Assembly (NCBI GenBank): GCA_009843625.1
Contig: VYDD01000233.1
Span: 1,593 to 8,801 of the forward strand
DNA: 7,209 nt
Source: Gammaproteobacteria bacterium
GTDB lineage: Bacteria; Gemmatimonadota; Gemmatimonadetes; Longimicrobiales; Gaopeijiaceae
Direction of reading: 5' to 3'
In this document: piece after piece, positions 1 through 6,447 of the stretch
How the letters are laid out: each line of letters opens with the position of its first letter
Numbering within the stretch: position 1 is the stretch's first letter
Translations under genes and position numbers: made by a program
Notes under the pieces: model-generated
Seen by the model: only the letters and a program-made list of their open reading frames with translations
The model's database searches: none
What the model was told of the DNA's origin: nothing

Positions 1-1454
<1,454 letters not shown>

Positions 1455-1485
1455 TCCCCGCGCTTGCCCTCCGGAGTCTGAGCCG

Positions 1486-2691
1486 ATGAACCGCGAGCCG
1501 ACCTTCGAAAACGCCCTGGCCTTTGCCGGGGATCTGATCCGCATCCCCTCCATGAGCGGGGAAGAGGGCGCCGTCGCAGCCCGCCTCCAGGAGGAGATGC
1601 GCGTGCTGGGATTCGACCGGGTGGAGGTCGACGGGCTGGGCAGCGTCGCCGGCGTCGTGAAGGGAAGGGGCGGCGCACCACCGGTGATGCTCTCCTGCCA
1701 CCTCGACGTGGTGGCCGAGGGGGCGCACGAGGAATGGGAGCATCCGCCCTTCTGCGGCGATGTCGTGGACGGCCACCTGCACGGCCGCGGGGCGATGGAC
1801 ATCAAGGGGCCCATGGCGCTCCAGGTCTACGCCGCCGCCGCCCTCGCGCACCGGGCGCCCGGCGACGTGATCGTGGGGCAGGTGGTGTACGAGGAGCGGG
1901 GCGGCTGGGGCATGGAGAACCTGGTGCGGTCGGGCCTGGTGAATCCCGCGGCGGTGATCATCGGCGAGTCGACGTACGGCGACATCGCTCTGGGTCACCG
2001 CGGGCGGGCGCAGCTCGAGGTCGTGATCCGCGGTCTCGCCAGCCATGCCAGCGCCCCCGACCGGGCCCGCAACGCGCTCGACCTGCTGCCCGGCGTGCTG
2101 ACCGGGGTCGCCGCTCTCGCGCGGCGGCAGGAGTCCGATCCCGTTCTGGGGCCCGCGAGCCTCGCGCCCACCGACGTCCGGGTGCGCCCCGAGAGCCCGA
2201 ACGTCATCCCCGACGAAGTGATCGTGGTGCTCGACTGGCGCATCCTGCCGACCGATACCGAGGCCAGCCTCATCGGGCGCGTCGAGGACGCGATCGCCGA
2301 GGTGCTCCCGGATGTGCCCGCGGGCTACGCCATCGAATGCCGCCTCGCCTCGGAGCGCCAGACCTCCTACACCGGCCGGTCCGCCGACCGCAACCTGCTA
2401 ACGCCGGGCTTCCTCATGGAGCCCGATCATGCGGTGGTGACCGCGGCCGCGAGCGCGGTGGGGCGCCGCGGCGCCCCTGACACGGCCGCCCGCTGCCGTC
2501 CCTGGACCTTCGCAACCGACGGAGGCTGGACCTGCGGCGTGTTCGGCATTCCGACCATCGGCTTCGCCCCCGGGGAGGAACGCTACGCGCACACCAACCG
2601 CGAACGGCTCGACGTCGAGGAGGCCCGCTGGGCGTTCAGCCGCTACCCGTCGCTCGTTCTCGCCGTGCAGGAGGCGGCGGCGAAGAGCTGA
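1486..2691 (+). CDS. M20-family zinc metallopeptidase / deacylase (ArgE/DapE/CPG2 type), substrate unknown
   Basis: This 401-residue protein looks like a cytoplasmic di-zinc amidohydrolase of the M20 family, whose members cleave peptides, N-acyl amino acids or succinyl-diaminopimelate. The full active-site set is visible: His72 and Asp74 in SCHLDVV, the bridging Asp105 in GRGAMDIKG, the general base and ligand Glu136-Glu137 in VYEERGG, Glu161 in IGEST, and the C-terminal His369 in YAHTN. The lid/dimerisation domain occupies roughly residues 175-290 and contains the conserved GLASHAS with His187. No signal peptide is present. The ATG at 1486 is preceded by GGAG at 1473-1476, about 9 bases away, and the protein begins before the usual first helix, so this start is sound. 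It lies 31 bases after hppA and probably shares its transcript. I cannot choose between ArgE, DapE, carboxypeptidase or a YgeY-like hydrolase; the neighbours give no amino acid pathway context. Family call secure, substrate open. Confidence 0.93.
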   Translation: MNREPTFENALAFAGDLIRIPSMSGEEGAVAARLQEEMRVLGFDRVEVDGLGSVAGVVKGRGGAPPVMLSCHLDVVAEGAHEEWEHPPFCGDVVDGHLHGRGAMDIKGPMALQVYAAAALAHRAPGDVIVGQVVYEERGGWGMENLVRSGLVNPAAVIIGESTYGDIALGHRGRAQLEVVIRGLASHASAPDRARNALDLLPGVLTGVAALARRQESDPVLGPASLAPTDVRVRPESPNVIPDEVIVVLDWRILPTDTEASLIGRVEDAIAEVLPDVPAGYAIECRLASERQTSYTGRSADRNLLTPGFLMEPDHAVVTAAASAVGRRGAPDTAARCRPWTFATDGGWTCGVFGIPTIGFAPGEERYAHTNRERLDVEEARWAFSRYPSLVLAVQEAAAKS

Positions 2692-2698
2692 CGTCGTA

Positions 2699-2753
2699 CC
2701 GACCCGACCCGCGCCTCGCGGAGGCCCCCGGGTTGAAGCTCAGGTCGGGTTGG
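2699..2753. repeat. Large inverted repeat with inner hairpin after the M20 gene, overlapping the next promoter
   Basis: The arms CCGACCCGACC (2699-2709) and GGTCGGGTTGG (2743-2753) pair over 11 positions, one of them a G-T wobble. Between them lies a second perfect hairpin, GCCTC (2713-2717) / GAGGC (2721-2725), with a 3-base loop. The structure begins 7 bases after the M20 stop codon. It could end the upstream transcript, but no T-run follows, so it is not a classical intrinsic terminator. Its right arm fills most of the spacer between the -35 and -10 boxes of the downstream promoter, so it could equally be an operator. Only the complementarity is seen; the role is inferred. Confidence 0.5.
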
Positions 2754-2760
2754 GTATATT
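2733..2760 (+). promoter_or_regulatory. Predicted sigma70-type promoter of the S6-S18 operon
   Basis: A -35 box TTGAAG (2733-2738, 4 of 6 to consensus) and a -10 box TATATT (2755-2760, 5 of 6) are separated by 16 bases. This is the only AT-rich hexamer of this quality in the intergenic region and stands out against the GC-rich background. Transcription would start near 2767, giving a leader of about 89 bases before the S6-S18 start at 2856. Confidence 0.6.
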
Positions 2761-2774
2761 CCCGTGCCGATCCC

Positions 2775-2826
2775 GCCTCGGACCCGGAGCGAATCCTTCC
2801 GCGAACAGCGCTCCAGGGAGCGAGGC
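2775..2826 (+). promoter_or_regulatory. Structured 5' leader hairpin, candidate ribosomal-protein autoregulatory element
   Basis: In the predicted leader, GCCTCG (2775-2780) pairs perfectly with CGAGGC (2821-2826). Inside it CCC (2783-2785) can pair with GGG (2816-2818), and GGAGCG (2786-2791) pairs with CGCTCC (2809-2814), leaving a 2x2 internal loop, one bulged A (2815) and a 17-base apical loop that contains CCG (2799-2801). The structure ends 19 bases before the ribosome binding site. In other bacteria the S6:S18 complex is known to bind a CCG-containing hairpin in the rpsF leader and repress its own translation; this hairpin sits in the right place. Whether it matches that motif in detail could not be tested, so the role is inferred. 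Confidence 0.45.
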
Positions 2827-2855
2827 CCGTCAACACGCGGACCATGGGAGAGACC

Positions 2856-3512
2856 ATGCGCGACTACGAACTCGTTTTGATTTTCCACCCCGCCCTGGGC
2901 GAGGACGCCATCCAGCAGAAGCTGGAGCGATTCCATGGCCTGGTATCCGGCGGGGACGCCGAAATCAGGGTGGTGGACCACTGGGGCGGCCGGCGGCTCG
3001 CCTACCCCATCCAGAAGCAGACCTCCGGCTACTACGTCGTGACGCAGTTCTTCGGCGATCCTACGAGCCTGCCCGAGCTGGAGCGCATCATGAAGCTCGA
3101 CGAGGGCGTGCTCCGGTATCTTATTGTCCTCAACGAGGGCCAGCCATCCACGGGCATGTCCGTCGTGGCCGAGCCCCCCGCGGCCTCCGGTGCTTCCGAG
3201 GAGTCCCGCAAGGAGGACGATGCCGACGACCCGCAAAAGGACGGGGAACCGGAAGATGACGCCCGGTCGCGAACGAGCCCGCCCGAGTTCTCCGGGGGGC
3301 GCGGTCACCGCCGGCGCATCGAAGGCCCGCCGATCACCATCCTGAACTACAAGGATGTAGCCACCTTGTCGCGCTTCGTCACCGAGCAGGGCAAGCTGCT
3401 GCCCCGGCGCACGACCCGCGTGGCCGCCGGATTTCAGCGCAAGCTCGGGCGGGCGGTGAAGCGGGCGCGCTACCTGGCCCTGCTTCCCTACGTGCGCCGT
3501 CACGAGGGATAG
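2856..3512 (+). CDS. rpsF-rpsR: Fused small-subunit ribosomal proteins bS6 and bS18 (single 218-residue polypeptide)
   Basis: Residues 1-95 are ribosomal protein bS6: it opens MRDYELVLIF and contains the family's WGGRRLAYPIQKQTSGYY and a closing RYLIVLNEG strand. Residues about 105-145 form a Glu/Asp/Pro/Ser-rich linker like the acidic tails common on bS6. Residues about 148-218 are bS18, with ILNYKDVATLSRF, GKLLPRRTTR, and the rRNA-binding FQRKLGRAVKRARYLALLPY near the end. The frame is open throughout, and I find no in-frame ATG, GTG or TTG between codon 3165 and the bS18 core. In the 30S platform these two proteins form a heterodimer next to uS15 and h22-h23 of 16S rRNA, so a covalent link is structurally plausible. 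The usual gene order has separate rpsF and rpsR, often with ssb between; ssb is absent here. ATG 2856 is chosen over upstream starts because GGGAG (2846-2850) lies 5 bases before it and the protein then begins exactly as bS6 does; the frame is open from 2733, but that is inside the promoter. The bS18 part lacks the N-terminal cysteine motif seen in many bS18 proteins. Confidence 0.93.
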   Translation: MRDYELVLIFHPALGEDAIQQKLERFHGLVSGGDAEIRVVDHWGGRRLAYPIQKQTSGYYVVTQFFGDPTSLPELERIMKLDEGVLRYLIVLNEGQPSTGMSVVAEPPAASGASEESRKEDDADDPQKDGEPEDDARSRTSPPEFSGGRGHRRRIEGPPITILNYKDVATLSRFVTEQGKLLPRRTTRVAAGFQRKLGRAVKRARYLALLPYVRRHEG

Positions 3513-3520
3513 CATCGCCC

Positions 3521-4444
3521 GTGGTCCGGGCGAGGACCCCGTTGCGGGGCTGGGGACGAGCGGGAGCGCTCTTTGTCGCCACGCTGATGTTCTCCGTCTT
3601 CGGCCCCCTCGTCCTGGTGTTGATCCCGTTCGCCTGTCTCGTATTCAGTTCGCCCGCAAAACGGGCCTTGCCCGTGATGGCCGGCGCCCTGGGGATGGTG
3701 GTCGCCCTGGCCGGCGTCACGCGATCCGGATTGTGGTACGTGGAGCGTGGATGGACGATCATACTGGGCGGCTGCTTTGCCGCGGTGACGTTGCGTTGGC
3801 CGGAACGGAAGTTTCTGCCCCGTGCCCTGCTGGCTCTCGCGATTTCCGGTGCCGGCGCATGGGCCGCACTGGGACTGAGCCCCCGGCGCTGGGCGATTAT
3901 CGACGGGATGGTGGCGGCCAGATTGCGCGACGGAGTGAGCACGTCCCTCGAAGCGCTGCGCGTCCTCCGGGACGGAACTCCGCTCCCCGGGACCGTGATC
4001 ACCACGGTTTTCCAGGCGGCGGAGTGGCAGAGCAACCTGTTCCCGGCCATGCTCGGACTGTCCTCCCTGGCCGCGTTGGGCACCGCCTGGTGGATCTACG
4101 TCCGCCTGGTGCGCGGGAGCGGGGAAGGCCTCGGCGAGCTGCGCGACTTCCGGTTCGACGACCAGCTGGTGTGGCTGCTGGTTGCGGGCGCGGCACTGTT
4201 CATCGTGCAGCCCGACGGCGCCGCGGGCCGGGTGGGATTGAACCTGCTTGCCTTCATGGGCGCGCTCTACGCGTTGCGCGGCGCCGGCGTGGCGGTCACG
4301 CTGACTCGCGGCGTGTCGGCTCTCGGATGGGTCCTGCTTGCGCTCGCTTTCCTGCTGCTGGCACCCTTCCTTTTTGCGGCGGCGCTTCTGATCGGGCTGA
4401 GCGACACCTGGATGGACATCCGCGCACGGGCCCGGCGAACCTGA
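3521..4444 (+). CDS. DUF2232 (YybS-like) polytopic membrane protein
   Basis: The 307-residue product is an integral inner-membrane protein with about eight hydrophobic segments, near residues 15-43, 49-66, 78-91, 101-118, 174-195, 215-230, 238-258 and 266-293. The pair FRFDDQLVWLLV (210-221) and GLSDTWMDIRAR (292-303) is what I recognise as the DUF2232/YybS signature. Residues 128-172 form a more polar stretch. The family's biochemical function is not established; its genes recur beside rplI and other small-ribosomal-protein genes (yybS lies near rplI in Bacillus), and the same holds here. The proposed start is GTG 3521, 8 bases after the S6-S18 stop; the nearest Shine-Dalgarno-like sequence, GAGGG at 3504-3508, is 12 bases upstream, so translation is probably coupled to the preceding gene. 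A slightly later start is possible because the N-terminus is poorly conserved. Confidence 0.85.
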   Translation: MVRARTPLRGWGRAGALFVATLMFSVFGPLVLVLIPFACLVFSSPAKRALPVMAGALGMVVALAGVTRSGLWYVERGWTIILGGCFAAVTLRWPERKFLPRALLALAISGAGAWAALGLSPRRWAIIDGMVAARLRDGVSTSLEALRVLRDGTPLPGTVITTVFQAAEWQSNLFPAMLGLSSLAALGTAWWIYVRLVRGSGEGLGELRDFRFDDQLVWLLVAGAALFIVQPDGAAGRVGLNLLAFMGALYALRGAGVAVTLTRGVSALGWVLLALAFLLLAPFLFAAALLIGLSDTWMDIRARARRT

Positions 4445-4456
4445 CCGACAACCACC

Positions 4457-4485
4457 GGCCCGCGTGGCGCCTCACGGCGCGGGCC
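4457..4485 (+). promoter_or_regulatory. Strong hairpin in the gap before rplI
   Basis: GGCCCGCG (4457-4464) and CGCGGGCC (4478-4485) form a perfect 8-pair GC stem with a 13-base loop. A short TTT follows at 4492-4494, and the rplI ribosome binding site begins at 4504. It could be a weak attenuator, an mRNA-processing site or a stabilising element that sets bL9 and RsfS levels apart from the upstream genes. The tail is too short in T to call a true terminator. Confidence 0.45.
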
Positions 4486-4514
4486 CGCATGTTTCGACAA
4501 AACAGGAGTGGACG

Positions 4515-4967
4515 GTGAAACTGATCCTCAAGGAATCCGTGGACCGCCTCGGGGAACCGGGCGATGTCGTGAACGTGAAGCCCGGGTACGCCCGCAACTT
4601 TCTCCTGCCCCGCGGCCTCGCCTACGAAGCTTCCGCGGCCAACGTCCGACGGCTGGAGCAGGAGCAGCGCAGAGCGGAGGAGCGGGCTCGCAAGGATTAC
4701 CTGGAAGCACGGCGGCGGGCCTCCAGGCTGGAGGGCATGCACCTCGTCTTCCGGGCACGCGCCGGCGAGTCCGACAAGCTGTTCGGCTCGGTTACCGCGG
4801 CGGACATCGCCGACCGCGCGGTCGGTTCGGGGCTGGACTTCGTTCTCGACAAGCGGCACGTCACGCTTTCCGAACCGATCAAGATGCTTGGCGACTTCGA
4901 AGTCCCGATCAGGCTCCACGCGGAAGTGGAAGTCAATGTGACCGTGCACGTGGAAAGGACGAGCTGA
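4515..4967 (+). CDS. rplI: 50S ribosomal protein bL9
   Basis: The 150-residue product matches bL9 in length (about 148) and architecture. It is a large-subunit protein that reaches out from the base of the L1 stalk. Residues 1-40 are the N-terminal rRNA-binding domain with the signature GEPGDVVNVKPGYARNFLLP (13-32). Residues about 41-75 form the long, charged connecting helix, rich in Arg, Glu and Ala. Residues about 76-150 form the C-terminal domain, including KLFGSVT (88-94) and the closing VEVNVTVHVE strand. The start is GTG 4515, with AGGAG (4504-4508) 6 bases upstream; the frame is open further upstream, but bL9 proteins begin at (M/V)KLIL. It lies 70 bases after the DUF2232 gene, with a GC hairpin in the gap, and 20 bases before rsfS. 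Confidence 0.97.
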   Translation: MKLILKESVDRLGEPGDVVNVKPGYARNFLLPRGLAYEASAANVRRLEQEQRRAEERARKDYLEARRRASRLEGMHLVFRARAGESDKLFGSVTAADIADRAVGSGLDFVLDKRHVTLSEPIKMLGDFEVPIRLHAEVEVNVTVHVERTS

Positions 4968-4987
4968 GCCCGCCGGGCGCCTTTCGC

Positions 4988-5380
4988 ATGGTGGACGCTG
5001 CCTCCTCCGGCGATTTCCGTCTCCCGTCCGCGGTCCGTCGGGCGGCCCAGCTTACGCTCGAACGCAAGGCCAGCGACGTGGTCGTGCTCGACCTGCGCGG
5101 CATCTCCTCGGCCACCGACTACTTCCTGCTCGCCACCGGAACCTCCGATACCCAGGTCCGTTCGATCTCGGACCACGTCACGAAGGAGCTGCGCAACGAG
5201 GGTACCCGCCCCGCGCACACCGAGGGAGGCAGGGAAGCCCGCTGGGTGTTGATCGACTACATCGATTTCGTGGTCCATGTCTTTCACCCCGAGGTGCGGT
5301 CGTTCTATCAACTGGAGGCGCTCTGGGGGGATGCGCCCAGGCACGAGCTTGCGGCAGACGCGGAGCTCGGCCCGCCATGA
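4988..5380 (+). CDS. rsfS: Ribosomal silencing factor RsfS (YbeB/Iojap family)
   Basis: The 130-residue protein binds ribosomal protein uL14 on the 50S subunit and blocks joining to the 30S, dampening translation under nutrient limitation and helping late 50S assembly. The whole family core is seen: KASDVVVLDLRGISSATDYF (27-46), ATGTSDTQVRSISDHV (49-64), EGGREARWVLIDYIDFVVH (roughly 80-98), and FYQLEALWGDAP near 107-118. A tail of about 12 residues follows. ATG 4988 is the only usual start near the conserved core; its Shine-Dalgarno signal is weak, and it lies 20 bases after rplI, so coupling to bL9 translation is likely. The stop overlaps the next gene's start as ATGA (5377-5380). In many bacteria rsfS sits with nadD; here it sits with rplI, placing two 50S-acting proteins together. 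Confidence 0.95.
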   Translation: MVDAASSGDFRLPSAVRRAAQLTLERKASDVVVLDLRGISSATDYFLLATGTSDTQVRSISDHVTKELRNEGTRPAHTEGGREARWVLIDYIDFVVHVFHPEVRSFYQLEALWGDAPRHELAADAELGPP

Positions 5381-6447
5381 ACCCCCGTGCCGCCCCATCC
5401 GCTCGAGCCGGACGCGGCCGTTCCGCGCTGCAACTGCAACCCTTCGATTTTTCCCGGGACATCCCCGCCGGCTTCGCGGAACTCGATCTTCCCGCCGGCT
5501 CGGAGCAAGGGCGCGTCGTCGCGGTCCGGGCCAGCCCCGCGGCTCGGCACCAGGATTGGGCTGCCCACGCCGCTGTGGCGATCGCGGGGAACTGGGCCTC
5601 CCGGGGCGCACGCGTGCTGCTTGTCGACCTGTGTTTCGACGAGCCCCGGCTGCACCGGGCGTTCAACGCCGCGAATCTCGAGGGCATCACCGACGCGATC
5701 GAATACGGCGCTTCCCTGAGGCGAATCGCTCGTCCCGCCAACGAAGAGAAGTTCTGGGTGGCAACGGCGGGGACGCTTGTGGCGAGTTCGGACGGATTGC
5801 TCGACCGGGCGGAGTGGCGTCGTCTCCTTGCTATCCTGGTCGAGGGCGGTGTCACGGTCGTCACCTATCAGGTTGCCGAATCGCCCTACCATCCGCGCGG
5901 CACACCTTCGATCGTGCTGGCCTGCAAGGGCGAGCCCATGGCCGCGCTGGGAAAGGTGGGACTCAGGGATGCCGTCGCTCTGCTGGGTCCGGCACCCAAC
6001 GGTACTACGGTCACGATGGTGACCGGAAAGAAAGAGAACCGCCTCGGTAGCCAGGCCTATCGGGATTCGCTGTGGGATGGATTCGAGGACGACGCTGAGG
6101 CGGAGGAACCCACCGAAGCCGAGGCGCCGGAACCCACCGAAGCCGAAGCGCCGGAACCCGCCAGAGCCGAAGCAGAGCAACCCACCAAGGCCGAAGCGGA
6201 GTCGGCTCCGGCAGCTCCGGCTTCCGCCCACGAGCAGCCCGCAGACGACGCGGGGCCCGGGACCGGCTCCCGAAGCCGGGGTCGGGGCCTCAGCATCTCG
6301 GCGTTCGCGGTGCTCGTCCTGTTCGCGGCGGTGATGATCCTGATGGGGATCGACAATGCCGGGATCGCCGAGGTGCCCGGAGCCGATCGGCTCCGGGAGC
6401 TCTTCGAGAACCTCCTGGCGTGGGTGAGCGGGTTCTTCGCCCGATGA
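5377..6447 (+). CDS. Membrane-anchored, degenerate ParA/BY-kinase-like protein (probable pseudo-ATPase)
   Basis: I do not recognise a named gene. Residues about 44-200 follow the layout of CpsD/CapB-type ParA-fold ATPases. The first strand, VVAVRASPAARHQDWAAH (47-64), sits where 'VTSxxPGEGKST' should be; then come GARVLLVDLCFDEPRLHRAF (77-96), LEGITDAIEYGASLRRIA (101-118) and VATAGTLVASSDGLLDR (128-144). The Walker A Lys and Ser/Thr are missing. In the A' motif Asp84 is kept, but the second Asp is Cys86; the Walker B position reads VVTYQV (161-166) with no Asp. ATP binding is therefore unlikely. Residues 244-275 are four EPTEAEAP-like octapeptides. A basic RSRGRG precedes one transmembrane helix at about 306-325, and the last 30 residues look amphipathic; the N-terminal domain should be cytoplasmic. 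There is no signal peptide and no Tyr-rich tail as in BY-kinases. Both ends overlap neighbours by ATGA, with weak Shine-Dalgarno signals, so it is translationally coupled to rsfS and smc. The fold is inferred from motif order; function unknown. Confidence 0.8.
   Translation: MNPRAAPSARAGRGRSALQLQPFDFSRDIPAGFAELDLPAGSEQGRVVAVRASPAARHQDWAAHAAVAIAGNWASRGARVLLVDLCFDEPRLHRAFNAANLEGITDAIEYGASLRRIARPANEEKFWVATAGTLVASSDGLLDRAEWRRLLAILVEGGVTVVTYQVAESPYHPRGTPSIVLACKGEPMAALGKVGLRDAVALLGPAPNGTTVTMVTGKKENRLGSQAYRDSLWDGFEDDAEAEEPTEAEAPEPTEAEAPEPARAEAEQPTKAEAESAPAAPASAHEQPADDAGPGTGSRSRGRGLSISAFAVLVLFAAVMILMGIDNAGIAEVPGADRLRELFENLLAWVSGFFAR
6106..6201 (+). repeat. Four in-frame 24-base repeats encoding Glu/Ala/Pro octapeptides
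   Basis: Units begin at 6106, 6130, 6154 and 6178. The first two differ by a single base and both encode EPTEAEAP; the third (EPARAEAE) and fourth (QPTKAEAE) are diverged. They lie in the linker between the ParA-like domain and the transmembrane helix. Being whole-codon units, copy-number change by slippage would alter linker length without breaking the frame. Confidence 0.85.

Noticed and set aside
1734..2480. 248-codon plus-strand frame inside the M20 gene
   Set aside because: Arg/Ala/Pro-rich shadow translation in another frame of a gene with a complete active site.
2733..2855. N-terminal extension of the S6-S18 protein from in-frame start codons upstream
   Set aside because: The extra 41 residues resemble nothing in bS6, would begin inside the predicted -35 box, and the ATG at 2856 has its own ribosome binding site.
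3220..3345. A separate rpsR gene starting at the ATG with the strong Shine-Dalgarno
   Set aside because: That frame stops at 3345 and encodes no bS18 sequence; the bS18 core is in the S6 frame.
2643..3515. 290-codon open frame on the minus strand opposite S6-S18
   Set aside because: Long antisense frames are expected at this GC content; the translation is Arg/Gly/His-rich with no recognisable domain, and it lies opposite a confident gene.
4457..4494. Rho-independent terminator before rplI
   Set aside because: The stem is strong, but only three T residues follow after a gap, and the downstream genes lack any other clear promoter; kept as an unspecified hairpin.
5527..5577. Functional Walker A (P-loop) in the gene before smc
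   Set aside because: No GxxGxGK(S/T) or deviant KGG-type sequence is present; the aligned region reads SPAARHQDW.
5308..6231. 307-codon minus-strand frame with Gly/Phe/Arg repeats
   Set aside because: Its repeats are the reverse complement of the EPTEAEAP coding repeat; the plus-strand gene has ATGA junctions at both ends and a recognisable fold pattern.
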